A DNA stretch of 57,111 bases, from positions 1 to 57,111 of the forward strand of contig NZ_BALG01000224.1 of assembly GCF_000315235.1 (NCBI RefSeq), in the 5' to 3' direction. This document shows, one piece after another, positions 17,413 through 26,621 of the stretch; position 1 is the first letter of the stretch, and each line of letters opens with the position of its first letter. Source of the stretch: Paenibacillus popilliae ATCC 14706 (lineage in GTDB: Bacteria > Bacillota > Bacilli > Paenibacillales > Paenibacillaceae). Both the position numbers and the translations under genes were made by a program. The notes beneath the pieces are model-generated. The model saw nothing but the letters and a program-made list of their open reading frames with translations. It made no database searches and was not told where the DNA came from.

Positions 17413-19346
17413 GTTCGGTCGTTATCTTTGGGGAGGGGATGCTTGCGGACATGGTGTGCCGACGTTTATCCGGCTTCTCCGTAGTCCGCAGATCGGATCG
17501 CAGCAAAGGTATTCCAGACGACGCAGAGCTGGTATTGGTGCTGCAGGAACAAGATAGCTCTGACTTGCATCTTGAAGCGGATGCGGCGTTGCGGCCGTTC
17601 GGCATTCCTTGGTTATGCGCTTATGTATTTTTGGGAGAAGGGGTGGTAGGGCCGCTCATGCGCCCGGGAACGACCGGATGCTTCCAATGTGCAGAAATGC
17701 GGCTTTCTTTGGCGGGAAGCAACCGCAAAGAGGCCAAGGAAATGCTGATGAGGCTGGTCATGCCGGATGATGTCCCTCCTTGTGCGGCACAGATATCCCC
17801 GGTGGAATTTCGTTATATGGCGCATATTATCGCGGAGGAAACGGGGAAAGTTCTGCGGGGCGGTAAAGCGAATTCGGAAGGTCATATCTATATCATCAAC
17901 TTCCGCAATTTGAGCAGCACCCTCCATTACGTCCTGCCCAATGGGACTTGTCCGGTCTGTGGCCGCTTGCCGGATGATTCGCCGGAAGCGGCAGAAATCA
18001 CGCTTAGGCCGTCACTTACGCTTCAGAACAGCTACCGCTGCCGCTCGATGAGCGAATTGCGGGAGTTCTTGTTCCAGGATTATTGGGACAACCGCACCGG
18101 GATCTTGAATGACAAGAAGCTCGATCTCGTATCTGCCTTTGCCGGGGCGGTCGTCAATCTTCCCTTAGGCTACTATAACGAGGTGACGGGGGGCCGTGCG
18201 CATTCGTATGCGGATAGCCTGCTCGCAGCTATATTGGAGGGGTTGGAGCGATTTTGCGGAACGACGCCCCGCGGCAAGCGAACGGTGGTGTTCGACAGCT
18301 ATTCCCGTCTTAAGGATGCGGCGATGGATCCGTCCACAGTGGGGTTCCATGCGAAGGAGCAATTCGAACTTTCGGATTTTTCGTTCACGCCGTTCGATCC
18401 CGAATCTCCGATGGAATGGGTGTGGGGATATTCGTTCCTGCGGGAACGTCCCATCCTCGTTCCCCATCTGTTGGCTTATTACAGCTTGGGCTACGGAGAG
18501 GGCTTTGTATATGAAACCTCCAACGGGTGCGCGGTAGGAGGAAGCTTGGAAGAGGCGATTTTGTACGGGATTTTCGAGGTGGTCGAGCGAGATTCCTTCC
18601 TGATGACCTGGTATGCGAGACTGCCTGTTCCGCGGCTCGATCCGGACTTGCCGGGAGACGGGGAACTGTCGCTGATGTTCCATCGTTTACGGGCAGTCAC
18701 GGGATATGAGGTGTTGTTATACAATACGACAATGGAGAACGGAATTCCGAGCATATGGGCGATAGCGAAGGGAGGGGCAGAGCATCAGGTGAACCTGGTC
18801 TGTGCCGCAGGGGCTCATCTCGATCCGATCCGGGCGGCCAAGGGCGCCATCCATGAGCTCTCGGGCATGATCTCGATGACAGAAGAGCGATGGAGGAAGC
18901 GAAAGCAGGAATCGGAATCCATGTTCGAGAATTCATTCCAGGTGCAGCAAATGGAGGATCATGCCCTGTTGTACAGCCTGCCGCAAGCGGAGGAAAGACT
19001 TCAATTTTTACTGGACGAACGGGACCCTGACCGAACCTTCGCCGAGGAGTTCCCTTCCGTGCCGGCGCATAAAGATTTGACGGATGATTTACAACGGGTT
19101 CTTCAGGTGTTTCGCCGCCTTCAGATGGATGTGATTGTCGTCGATCAGTCGTCAAGCGAGACGCTGCGCAACGGGCTGCACTGTGTGAAAGTGTTGATTC
19201 CGGGAATGCTGCCGATGACGTTCGGACATCATCTGCGCCGCTTGGAGGGCCTTGACAGGGTCCTGGAAGTACCGATGAAGCTTGGGTACGTCCAGCGCCG
19301 ACTGACGCCGCAGGAGCTTAACCCTTATCCGCATCCGTTCCCGTAG
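17409..19346 (+). CDS. TOMM leader-binding/YcaO cyclodehydratase fusion
   Basis: A 645-residue fused protein. The N-terminal part (about 1-200) is an E1-like leader-binding domain with a four-Cys zinc site (CFQC and CPVC). The C-terminal part (about 220-645) is a YcaO domain. It carries the ATP/Mg helices ADSLLAAILEGLERFCG and GGSLEEAILYGIFEVVERDS, with Glu in LEGLE and in EVVERD. It ends in the proline-rich tail NPYPHPFP, as in YcaO cyclodehydratases, where the C-terminus enters the active site. These enzymes turn Cys, Ser or Thr into azolines using ATP. The start is TTG overlapping the preceding stop. No flavin dehydrogenase or dedicated exporter is adjacent; a 38-residue Cys-containing peptide follows. 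Confidence 0.88.
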   Translation: MSSVVIFGEGMLADMVCRRLSGFSVVRRSDRSKGIPDDAELVLVLQEQDSSDLHLEADAALRPFGIPWLCAYVFLGEGVVGPLMRPGTTGCFQCAEMRLSLAGSNRKEAKEMLMRLVMPDDVPPCAAQISPVEFRYMAHIIAEETGKVLRGGKANSEGHIYIINFRNLSSTLHYVLPNGTCPVCGRLPDDSPEAAEITLRPSLTLQNSYRCRSMSELREFLFQDYWDNRTGILNDKKLDLVSAFAGAVVNLPLGYYNEVTGGRAHSYADSLLAAILEGLERFCGTTPRGKRTVVFDSYSRLKDAAMDPSTVGFHAKEQFELSDFSFTPFDPESPMEWVWGYSFLRERPILVPHLLAYYSLGYGEGFVYETSNGCAVGGSLEEAILYGIFEVVERDSFLMTWYARLPVPRLDPDLPGDGELSLMFHRLRAVTGYEVLLYNTTMENGIPSIWAIAKGGAEHQVNLVCAAGAHLDPIRAAKGAIHELSGMISMTEERWRKRKQESESMFENSFQVQQMEDHALLYSLPQAEERLQFLLDERDPDRTFAEEFPSVPAHKDLTDDLQRVLQVFRRLQMDVIVVDQSSSETLRNGLHCVKVLIPGMLPMTFGHHLRRLEGLDRVLEVPMKLGYVQRRLTPQELNPYPHPFP

Positions 19347-19413
19347 AGGTGTCCAATCTCTGAACTGCCTCCATTCATACAAATAAACATGCTCAGGGAG
19401 GGAGGATTTCACT

Positions 19414-19530
19414 ATGGGATGCTTAGGTGGAGTAGAAAGCTGCAGCTGTGCGGGTTTGTTTACAAGCGTTGGCGTCATTCTCGTCCTTTTCATTCTGTTG
19501 GTCATTATTTCTCGTGCCTGTCTCTACTAA
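19414..19530 (+). CDS. YjcZ-type tiny transmembrane (sporulation) peptide
   Basis: A 38-residue peptide with ribosome binding site GGGAGGGAGGATTTCACT before ATG. The second half (TSVGVILVLFILLVIISRAC) is the hallmark of the YjcZ/tiny-TM family of Bacillus sporulation peptides: one membrane helix and a short basic/Cys tail. The N-terminal part is unusual for its Cys and Ser content (MGCLGGVESCSCAGLF; Cys at 3, 10, 12, 36). It follows the YcaO gene by 67 bp in the same direction. It may be an unrelated spore peptide. It is also the only nearby peptide with residues a cyclodehydratase could modify; that is inference. Confidence 0.75.
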   Translation: MGCLGGVESCSCAGLFTSVGVILVLFILLVIISRACLY

Positions 19531-19604
19531 TTACTAATTCAGTGGCACACTCTCTTGACTCCTCGGTTGACAAGCGATTGAGCTATGGACAGCGGTAAGG
19601 ATGC

Positions 19605-19632
19605 CGCCTCCCTGACTGCGGCCAGGGAGGCG
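19605..19632. terminator. GC-rich hairpin
   Basis: CGCCTCCCTG and CAGGGAGGCG flank an 8-base loop, without a T tract. It lies after the YjcZ-type peptide. Confidence 0.35.
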
Positions 19633-19658
19633 ATCACTCCAATTTGGGCAACGATCGG

Positions 19659-19683
19659 AACATGCCAGCCATGGCATGTTTTT
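19659..19683 (+). terminator. Rho-independent terminator
   Basis: AACATGCC-AGCCAT-GGCATGTT followed by TTT. It fits the end of the TOMM/YjcZ transcript and lies just before the convergent MocR-type pseudogene. Confidence 0.5.
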
Positions 19684-19714
19684 GGCGTGTGGACGATGCC
19701 ACTTAGGCCGAAGC

Positions 19715-20612
19715 TCACCGCTGTGTCGCTTCCATCGTCAGCCCAATGTCCCGCATCTGATTGACGCCATGCACCATTTCCTTCTCCGATAGGCGAGGGA
19801 AATAAAAGTATGCGCCGTAACGGATGGAGCTGGAGGACGTATCCTGCACACTCGTGTCCGGCCATCGAACCCCGGCTTCCAGGCAGTGGGGCGGAAGCAG
19901 ATGTATTGTTCAGCCGGGCCGCGCCACCATCCGAATAGACTTAGCCCTGCATCCCCCTCGATCCATGCAAACCACGATGAGAGGCGAGCGGTCAACAGTT
20001 CACGCAGCAGCCTGAACTTCTGGCCGTATACTCTTTTCATCCTACGCAGATGCCGTTCATATTGACCGCTGTTCATCCAGGCAGCCAACGTGCGCTGCTC
20101 CAGCAAGTTGCTTTTAGCGAATTGCGCTCGGAGGCCCAGGCCAGTAATTGCTGCCGCCGCTCCAATGTCAGTACGGAGCCTGTAGGGAACTGGCGGTTCG
20201 GAGTGACCATGAGCAGCTTAGCGTCCCAGTCGTCCGGAATAATCCCATGCCCGTCGACGGGAGCATGGACACAGATTCCGCCTATGCCCTGAAATGCTCT
20301 GGCCGCTCCCGCATAGCCCGGATTCTCCATGACAATCCGGTCTCCGGGATTGAGCAGCAATTGGGCGGCAAGGGCGATCGCTTGCATGGATCCATTGAAG
20401 ACCGCGATGCGGCTCGCATCGGCTGCGATTCCACGGACCCGCCTGACATAGTGGGCAATGCTGTCACGCAGACCGGCATCCCCGAGAGTTGAATGGCCGG
20501 TATGCTGATGCTCGCTGCTGGCGAGCAATCTGGCCTCTGCATATAAGCAGCGATTCCATTCCTTTACCGGGAACCAGTGCGAGTCGGGGCCAAATGCTTG
20601 GAAATCGACCAT
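19715..20612 (-). pseudogene. MocR/PdxR-type regulator, aminotransferase domain remnant
   Basis: The fold-type I aminotransferase part of a GntR/MocR regulator, read through three frames. The first frame begins MVDFQAFGPDSHWFPVKEWN and includes NGSMQAIALAAQLLLNPGDR and VMENPGYAGAARAFQGIGGI. Frame two continues with TLAAWMNSGQYERHLRRMKR. Frame three ends with SIRYGAYFYFPRLSEKEMV. At least two frameshifts are therefore present (about 20100-20080 and about 19900). The PLP-lysine segment falls in the damaged part. The N-terminal winged-helix domain is not found upstream. It is divergent from a pyridoxamine-oxidase-like gene, as PdxR-type regulators often are from B6 genes. Confidence 0.8.
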
Positions 20613-20709
20613 CCTTCTTGCTTCCTCATGATGGTCGTCCGATTGTCTTCCTTTTGGGTGTAGAGATGGTAAGGTATATGAAATTGCATGTCGGCATCTT
20701 TTCTTGAAT

Positions 20710-20738
20710 GGTCTAATAAAATAAATGTAAATTGGACC
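20710..20738. promoter_or_regulatory. Operator-like inverted repeat
   Basis: GGTCTAAT (20710-20717) and ATTGGACC (20731-20738) form a near-perfect inverted repeat in the divergent promoter region between the MocR-type remnant and the pyridoxamine-oxidase-like gene. It may be the former regulator's site. Inferred from position and symmetry only. Confidence 0.4.
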
Positions 20739-20816
20739 TTTTTTATTGTCAATAAGTGTTGTAAGCTGGATCCTAAATAAAAAGATGTCAGGGCGAAGCC
20801 AGAGGGAGAAGAGCGT

Positions 20817-21446
20817 ATGCGCAGACAAGAATTTGAAATGATGGACAGGGAGGAGACGGAACAATTTTTACAGGAGATGAGCTTCGGCATCCTGGGAACG
20901 ATACATCCGGATGGCTGGCCGGAGCTTACTCCGCTTAATTTTGTTTATCATAAGGAGTGCTTGTATTTCCATGGCAGCGTGGCCGGACAAAAAATAAAAA
21001 ATATAAAAGCCGACCAGAGAGTGACGTTTGCCGTAGCCAAAGAATACGCCATCGTCCCGTCCTATTTTACAGATCCGGAGCTGGCTTGCCCGGCGACCGC
21101 TTTTTTTAAGTCCGTGCTTATTAAGGGGCATGCGGAAATTTTGACGGATCTTACGGAAAAAGCGGAGGCGCTATCGGCATTTATGCGCAAGCTTCAGCCG
21201 GAAGGGGGCTATGCGCCGATCGATCCGGAAGACCTGGCTTATACCGGGTGGATCACAAGCACCTCCGTTGTCCGGATCACGGTTCATGACCTGTCAGCCA
21301 AGTATAAATTCGGCCAAAACATGAAACCGTCCGCTTACGAAAAAGTCACCGCCGGCTTGCTTGCGCGGGATAAGGGGCTGGACCGGGACACCGTGGCCCT
21401 GATGGAAGCCTTGTGTCCGCATCATCGAAAAAATGGCGGCGACTAA
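20817..21446 (+). CDS. Pyridoxamine 5'-phosphate oxidase-like flavin-binding protein
   Basis: A 209-residue protein of the split-barrel FMN-binding superfamily. It resembles the NimA/PPOX-like group more than true PdxH: FGILGTIHPDGWPELTPLNF, then YFHGSVAGQKIKNIKADQRV, SYFTDPELACPATAFFKSVL and IKGHAEILTD. The product is probably cytoplasmic and binds FMN or a similar cofactor. True PdxH substrate residues cannot be assigned. The most likely ATG (20817) begins MRRQEFEM, the usual start of this group, after GGGAGAAGAGCGT. The divergent MocR/PdxR-type remnant suggests past control by a PLP-sensing regulator. Function is not known for this subgroup. Confidence 0.85.
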   Translation: MRRQEFEMMDREETEQFLQEMSFGILGTIHPDGWPELTPLNFVYHKECLYFHGSVAGQKIKNIKADQRVTFAVAKEYAIVPSYFTDPELACPATAFFKSVLIKGHAEILTDLTEKAEALSAFMRKLQPEGGYAPIDPEDLAYTGWITSTSVVRITVHDLSAKYKFGQNMKPSAYEKVTAGLLARDKGLDRDTVALMEALCPHHRKNGGD

Positions 21447-21469
21447 GAAATAAGCAAGGCGGAGGAAAA

Positions 21470-21720
21470 CGGATAGCGAGATAGAAGGTAGCATTTCCGA
21501 ATCGGACGGATTGCTCTGAGCTATGTCCAGCGTCGGTCAGGCCTCCATTCCCGCAGGAAAGTGGACACCGGAGCTGGCTCTGGTCATCGAAGAGAAGCTT
21601 CAGGCCACCTGGTCTCCCGAGCAGATCATGGAGCGGCTGCGTCAGGAGGGACAAGCGATGAAAACGCCAATGGCTTGTCCCCAAAGGGACGGATTTCGCC
21701 CAGATTACAGATGAGAAGGG
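21470..21720 (+). pseudogene. IS30-family transposase fragment
   Basis: The translation around 21480-21650 matches an internal piece of IS30 transposases. REIEGSISESDGLL is followed after a stop by MSSVGQASIPAGKWTPELAL and VIEEKLQATWSPEQIMERLR. Both termini and the DDE core are missing. No inverted repeats are seen. It is a dead scrap between two regulator-type genes. Confidence 0.65.
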
Positions 21721-21790
21721 CGCCTTACGAGGAAGCGTTGACAATGAATATCAGTTGTAACTATAATGGTTGCATGAAAGGGTGAGCCAG

Positions 21791-22237
21791 ATGAAGATAA
21801 GCAGCCGGTTTAGTATGGCTGTTCATATATTGTCCTTGCTGACGCTGGAGCCGCAAGCTCATCATACCTCCGAATGGCTGGCCAGTAGCGTGAACACGAA
21901 TCCGGTCGTAATTCGCAGAGTGACCTCCCAGTTGAAGAAATTCGGTCTCGTGTCAGTCCGCACCGGTACAGGAGGGGCCACCTTGGTGCATCCGGCGAGT
22001 GAGATAACGCTCCTCGATGTGTACCGTGCTGTTGAAGCGGTAGAGGAAGGGGAATTGTTCGGCATGCATGAGCATCCGAATCCGCAGTGTCCGGTCGGCG
22101 CCAATATCGAAACGGTGCTGCAGCTCATCATGTCCCGGGCGCAGTCCGCGATGGAGCATGTGCTGGAAGAGATTACACTGGAGCAGGTCGCCCTTAATCT
22201 GAAAATGAACAGCAATGCGGAAGAAAATAAAGCTTGA
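21791..22237 (+). CDS. Rrf2 family transcriptional regulator
   Basis: A 148-residue winged-helix regulator. MKISSRFSMAVHILSLLTLE starts the canonical Rrf2 fold. SEWLASSVNTNPVVIRRVTS is the recognition helix, VSVRTGTGGATLVHPASEIT the wing, and LLDVYRAVEAVEEGELF the connection. Only one Cys is present in the usual cluster loop (NPQCPVG), so a [2Fe-2S] cluster as in IscR or NsrR is unlikely. It resembles the YwnA-type subgroup. The ATG at 21791 has AAAGGGTGAGCC upstream; an ATG at 21770 is less well placed. It is monocistronic with a terminator behind it. The target is unknown. Confidence 0.88.
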   Translation: MKISSRFSMAVHILSLLTLEPQAHHTSEWLASSVNTNPVVIRRVTSQLKKFGLVSVRTGTGGATLVHPASEITLLDVYRAVEAVEEGELFGMHEHPNPQCPVGANIETVLQLIMSRAQSAMEHVLEEITLEQVALNLKMNSNAEENKA

Positions 22238-22254
22238 GACATGGAATGTTAGCC

Positions 22255-22300
22255 GACATGTATGGCGGAACCGGATGGCCCTATACATGTCTTTTTGTTT
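22255..22300 (+). terminator. Rho-independent terminator
   Basis: GACATGTAT and ATACATGTC form a stem followed by TTTTTGTTTATTTT, just after the Rrf2 gene. Confidence 0.7.
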
Positions 22301-22535
22301 ATTTTGCCGATGGTGAAATATAGGTCTAAATACCCGTTTGCATCCTCCTAAGCATATGGATATTAATTATTTTTCGAATCATCACGATATATGTATATAC
22401 GTATATATATGTGTGTGGTACTATGGATTTTCATGAGGTAGAAATACGGAATTTAGTAAAAACGGTTATCCGCCGGTTCGTGATGGATGAAGACGCCCGT
22501 ATTTTTTCCTGCTTACATCTTAGGGGGGCAAACGA

Positions 22536-24281
22536 ATGAGAAATAAGAGTTTACTATTTAAATCGGTGTTGGTGCTGTCCACGCTTATTGTGGTCATGTC
22601 GTTGGTGTTTACCAGCTTTAGCTATATGTCCGAACGAGGCATCTATTATGATGAGTTGTTAAATGTACATACCTCGCTTAATAAGCAAATTAACTTGGAA
22701 GCAGAAGCAATTGCCGAGGCAGAGGACAAAATGAAAACGATGAATTATGACCAGTATATGGAAGAGGAAAAGATGATCTGGATCCAGGAGAATCTGGAGA
22801 GCATGATTCGCGAGGGGTATATCTCTAATACCTATCTGGTGAAGCCGGATCTAATCGAGAAAGACGGAATAGTGTATACAACAGTCATTCAGGCCAACAA
22901 TAATATGATTGAACATAGCAACAAGCCGCTGAGCGACATGGATGTGCCGAAAGCGTTCGTCCAGGCTTTTTATGACATGGAGAAAGATGGTGTCGGTATC
23001 TCTAAGGTATATACTGATTCCATGGGCAGATGGCTAACGGTACTATCTCCTATTGTTGATGATCAAGATAACATTCTCGCGATCTTGGGCGTCGATTTTA
23101 ACTATTCGAAAATAAACCGTGATCTGAATCAGATGATGTGGAGAAATATTGCCGTCGGAGCCGTGACCGGCCTTACGTTTATTCTTCTTGCCGTGTGGCT
23201 CATCCGCAAGACAACCCGTCCGTTGAATGAATTGGCGCAATTGGCCAAGCGGGCGGCCAAGGGAGATTTGACGGTTCAGATTCCGGTTCATTCGCAGGAT
23301 GAGATCGGCGTGCTGTCATCCAGCTTCAATGAAATGATGTCCGATATCCGCGAGCTGATCGGAAGCATGAAGGAGACGACGAGCCATGTCACGGAGGCTT
23401 CGAACCATCTGACCGATATTTCGCAGCAGACGGCGCAATCGACGCACGAGATCTCGAGCGCCATTCAAGAGGTAGTTGCCGGTTCGGAGACGCAACTGAC
23501 GGGAACGGAAGAGAGCAAGGTTGCAATGGGAGAGATGGCCATCGGCATCCAGCGGATTGCGGAATCCGCATCGAACGTGTCCGAGTACAGTGTAGAGGCC
23601 ACTATGGCTGCAAAGCAAGGGAATGAAGTCGTTCAGCAGACGATCACGCAGATGCACAGCATTCACGCATCTGTGAATGAGTCGGTCACGATGGTGCGGA
23701 AGTTGGCCCAGCAATCCAATGAGATCGAGCAAATCGTATCAGCCATCGGTAATCTCACCAAGCAAACCAATCTGTTGGCATTGAACGCCTCTATTGAAGC
23801 GGCCCGCGCCGGCGAGCATGGCCGGGGCTTCGGGGTCGTCGCGAAGGAAGTAAGATCGCTTGCCGAGCAAGCGAAGGAATCGACGGAGCAGATCGCGGAG
23901 CTGCTGCAATCCGTCGTAGCCAGCACAAGGCAAGTGGCCGGTACGATGGAATCGGCAGCGGCAGATGTGCAGGAAGGGACTCAAATTGCGCAGGTGGCCG
24001 GGGAGACCTTCCAGAAGGTATGGAATTCCATCCAGGACGTATCGGATCAAATGCAAGAAGTGTCCGCGGCTTCGCAAGAAATGTCTGCCGGCAGCGAGCA
24101 GGTTGCCGCCGTGATCGAAAACTTGGCCAAGATCGCGAAGAGCGCTTCCGAGAGCTCGCAGAGCGTGGCAGCCTCCTCCAAGGAACAGCGGGCTATTGTT
24201 GAAGAGATTGCCGATTCTGCAGCGGTGATGAACGGCAAAATGAAAGAGTTGGATCAGGAAATGAAGAAATTTACCATCTAA
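22536..24281 (+). CDS. Methyl-accepting chemotaxis protein (copy 1)
   Basis: A 581-residue transmembrane chemoreceptor. TM1 is at residues ~7-29 ([20 protein letters not shown]). An extracellular sensor domain, probably Cache-like, spans ~30-198. TM2 is at ~201-222 ([18 protein letters not shown]). A HAMP domain follows at ~223-276 ([20 protein letters not shown]). The cytoplasmic signalling domain then carries the conserved hairpin tip [20 protein letters not shown], which contacts CheA and CheW. No C-terminal CheR/CheB-binding pentapeptide is seen (it ends EMKKFTI). ATG follows TTAGGGGGGCAAACGA. It is nearly identical to the next gene in HAMP and signalling parts, with most differences in the sensor domain. 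The ligand is unknown. Confidence 0.95.
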   Translation: MRNKSLLFKSVLVLSTLIVVMSLVFTSFSYMSERGIYYDELLNVHTSLNKQINLEAEAIAEAEDKMKTMNYDQYMEEEKMIWIQENLESMIREGYISNTYLVKPDLIEKDGIVYTTVIQANNNMIEHSNKPLSDMDVPKAFVQAFYDMEKDGVGISKVYTDSMGRWLTVLSPIVDDQDNILAILGVDFNYSKINRDLNQMMWRNIAVGAVTGLTFILLAVWLIRKTTRPLNELAQLAKRAAKGDLTVQIPVHSQDEIGVLSSSFNEMMSDIRELIGSMKETTSHVTEASNHLTDISQQTAQSTHEISSAIQEVVAGSETQLTGTEESKVAMGEMAIGIQRIAESASNVSEYSVEATMAAKQGNEVVQQTITQMHSIHASVNESVTMVRKLAQQSNEIEQIVSAIGNLTKQTNLLALNASIEAARAGEHGRGFGVVAKEVRSLAEQAKESTEQIAELLQSVVASTRQVAGTMESAAADVQEGTQIAQVAGETFQKVWNSIQDVSDQMQEVSAASQEMSAGSEQVAAVIENLAKIAKSASESSQSVAASSKEQRAIVEEIADSAAVMNGKMKELDQEMKKFTI

Positions 24282-24309
24282 TTCGCAGCTCGAAATAAAG
24301 AAGAAGAAA

Positions 24310-24360
24310 AAACACAAACCTCCGTAAAAGAAGAAATATATCTTTCGGAGGTTTGTGTTT
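24310..24360. terminator. Hairpin terminator after chemoreceptor copy 1
   Basis: AAACACAAACCTCCG and CGGAGGTTTGTGTTT enclose a 21-base loop and are followed by ATTTTTT. The identical stem recurs after copy 2. Confidence 0.85.
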
Positions 24361-24622
24361 ATTTTTTACTGCGACGATTACAGAAGCGGAACGTAAACTG
24401 AGGGGATGTGTAATCGGATCTCGTAGGTCTAAATACCCATTTGCACTCTCCTAAGCATAAGGATATAAATTATTTTTCGATTTATCACGATATATAGTAT
24501 GGATCTATGGATTTTCATAAGGCAGAAATACGGAATGAGTAAAAAAGGGTTATTAATCCGCCGGTTCGTGATGGATGAAGACGCCCGTATTTTTTCCTGC
24601 TTACATCTAAGGGGGCGAACGA

Positions 24623-26368
24623 ATGAGAAATAAGAGTTTACTATTTAAATCGGTGTTGGTGCTGTCCACGCTTATTGCGGTCATGTCGTTGGTGTTTACC
24701 AGCTTTAGTTATTTGTCCGAACGAGGCATTTATTATGATGAGTTGTTAAATGTATATACCTCGCTTAACCAGCAGATTAGCTTGGAAATAGAAGCAATTG
24801 CCGAGGCAGAGAACAAGATGAAAACAATGGGTTATGACCAGTATATGGAAGATCAAGAGATGACCTGGATCCAGGAGAATCTGGAGAGTATGATTCGCGA
24901 GGGGTATATCTCTAATTCCTATCTGACTAAGCCGGATTTAATCGAGAAAGACGGAATTGTGTATTCGGCACTCATTCAGGCCAACAATAATATGATTGAA
25001 CATAGCATCAAGCCGCTTTTCGAAAAGGATGTGCCGAAAGAGTACGTCCAGGCTTTTTATGACACAGAGAAAGATGGTATCGGTATTTCTTCGGTATATT
25101 CCGATTCCATGGGCAAATGGATAACGTTATTATCTCCCATTGTTGATGACCAAGGTGAAACTATCGCGATCTTTGGCGTCGATTTTAACTATTCGAAAAT
25201 AAACCGCGATCTGAATCAGATGATGTGGAGAAATATAGCCGTCGGAGCCGTGACCGGCATAGCTTTTATTCTTCTTGTCATGTGGCTTATCCGCAAAACA
25301 ATCCGCCCGTTGAATGAACTGGCGCAAATGGCCAAGCGGGCGGCCAAGGGCGATTTGACGGTTCAGATTCCGGTCCATTCGCAGGATGAGATCGGCGTGC
25401 TGTCATCCAGCTTCAATGAAATGATAACCGATATCCGCGAGCTGATCGGAAGCATGAAGGAGACGACGGGCCATGTCACGGAGGCTTCGAACCATCTGAC
25501 CGATATCTCGCAGCAGACGGCGCAATCGACGCACGAGATTTCGAGCGCCATTCAAGAGGTAGTTGCCGGTTCGGAGACGCAACTGATGGGAACGGAAGAG
25601 AGCAAGGTTGCGATGGGAGAGATGGCCATCGGCATCCAGCGGATTGCGGAGTCGGCATCGAACGTGTCTGAGTACAGTGTAGAGGCCGCTAAAGCCGCGA
25701 AGCAAGGGAATGAAGTCGTTCAGCAGACGATCACACAGATGAACAGTATCCACGCTTCTGTGGATGAGTCGGTCACGATGGTGCGGAAGCTGGCCCAGCA
25801 ATCCAATGAGATCGAGCAAATCGTATCGGTCATCGGCAATATCACCAAGCAAACCAATCTGTTGGCATTGAACGCCTCTATTGAAGCGGCCCGCGCCGGT
25901 GAGCATGGCCGGGGCTTCGGGGTCGTCGCGAAGGAAGTAAGATCGCTTGCCGAGCAAGCGAAGGAATCGACGGAGCGGATTGCGGAACTGCTGCAATCCG
26001 TCGTAGCCAGCACAAGGCATGTGGCCGGTACGATGGAATCGGCAGCGGCAGATGTGCAGGAAGGGACTCAAATTGCGCAGGTGGCCGGGGAGACTTTCCA
26101 GAAGGTATGGAATTCCATCCAGGACGTATCGGATCAAATACAAGAAGTGTCCGCGGCTTCGCAAGAAATGTCTGCCGGCAGCGAGCAGGTTGCCGCCGTG
26201 ATCGAAAACTTGGCCAAGATCGCGAAGAGCGCTTCCGAGAGCTCGCAGAGCGTGGCAGCCTCCTCCAAGGAACAGCGGGCTATTGTTGAAGAGATTGCCG
26301 ATTCCGCAGCGGTGATGAGCGGCAAAATGAAAGATCTGGATCAGGAAATGAAGAAATTTACCATCTAA
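24623..26368 (+). CDS. Methyl-accepting chemotaxis protein (copy 2)
   Basis: 581 residues with the same architecture as copy 1: TM1, sensor domain ~30-198, TM2, HAMP and methyl-accepting domain with hairpin [20 protein letters not shown]. Substitutions cluster in the periplasm-facing region, e.g. [17 protein letters not shown] here against [17 protein letters not shown] in copy 1, and [17 protein letters not shown] against [17 protein letters not shown]. The signalling domain is almost unchanged. This pattern suggests divergence of ligand specificity after duplication, or selection keeping the CheA/CheW interface constant. ATG follows AAGGGGGCGAACGA. It has its own promoter region and terminator, both duplicated. 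Confidence 0.95.
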   Translation: MRNKSLLFKSVLVLSTLIAVMSLVFTSFSYLSERGIYYDELLNVYTSLNQQISLEIEAIAEAENKMKTMGYDQYMEDQEMTWIQENLESMIREGYISNSYLTKPDLIEKDGIVYSALIQANNNMIEHSIKPLFEKDVPKEYVQAFYDTEKDGIGISSVYSDSMGKWITLLSPIVDDQGETIAIFGVDFNYSKINRDLNQMMWRNIAVGAVTGIAFILLVMWLIRKTIRPLNELAQMAKRAAKGDLTVQIPVHSQDEIGVLSSSFNEMITDIRELIGSMKETTGHVTEASNHLTDISQQTAQSTHEISSAIQEVVAGSETQLMGTEESKVAMGEMAIGIQRIAESASNVSEYSVEAAKAAKQGNEVVQQTITQMNSIHASVDESVTMVRKLAQQSNEIEQIVSVIGNITKQTNLLALNASIEAARAGEHGRGFGVVAKEVRSLAEQAKESTERIAELLQSVVASTRHVAGTMESAAADVQEGTQIAQVAGETFQKVWNSIQDVSDQIQEVSAASQEMSAGSEQVAAVIENLAKIAKSASESSQSVAASSKEQRAIVEEIADSAAVMSGKMKDLDQEMKKFTI

Positions 26369-26397
26369 TTCGCAGCTCGAAATAAAGAAGAAGAAAA

Positions 26398-26450
26398 AAC
26401 ACAAACCTCCGTAAAAGAAGAAATATATCTTTCGGAGGTTTGTGTTTTTT
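26398..26450. terminator. Hairpin terminator after chemoreceptor copy 2
   Basis: AACACAAACCTCCG and CGGAGGTTTGTGTT with a following T6 tract; same hairpin as after copy 1. Confidence 0.85.
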
Positions 26451-26621
26451 TACTGTGCAGAAGCTGCAAGCAGAGACGATTTTTCCGCCATAGCGGAAGA
26501 GGTCATTTTTTGCTGGAGCCCGCCATACCGCAACGAGGATAGAGGCGTGTTCCATTTGATCCCGCCGCCGCCGTGAACTCGTTGTATAATATAGGTATCA
26601 TGGCAAGGAGGAACTTATCAC

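Larger units (their letters stand above)
22321..24372 (+). repeat. Tandem duplication unit 1 (chemoreceptor gene with flanks)
   Basis: From TAGGTCTAAATACCC at 22321 through the gene and its terminator, this segment is repeated at 24424-26455. The upstream leader, the gene and the hairpin are all shared. Unit 1 carries an extra alternating AT stretch (TATATACGTATATATATG) that is shortened in unit 2. Confidence 0.85.
24424..26455 (+). repeat. Tandem duplication unit 2 (chemoreceptor gene with flanks)
   Basis: Second unit of the duplication starting at TAGGTCTAAATACCC, with the same upstream block (CGCCGGTTCGTGATGGATGA), gene and terminator as unit 1. The gene starts are 2,087 bp apart. Confidence 0.85.

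Noticed and set aside
22321-22350. Sigma-D (flagellar) promoter for the chemoreceptors
   Set aside because: TAAA is present, but the sequence 15 bases later (TCCTAAGC) matches the GCCGATAA consensus at only about half of the positions.
22440-22535. Possible riboswitch in the conserved leader of both chemoreceptor genes
   Set aside because: The conservation is explained by the tandem duplication; no c-di-GMP aptamer-like arrangement could be traced.
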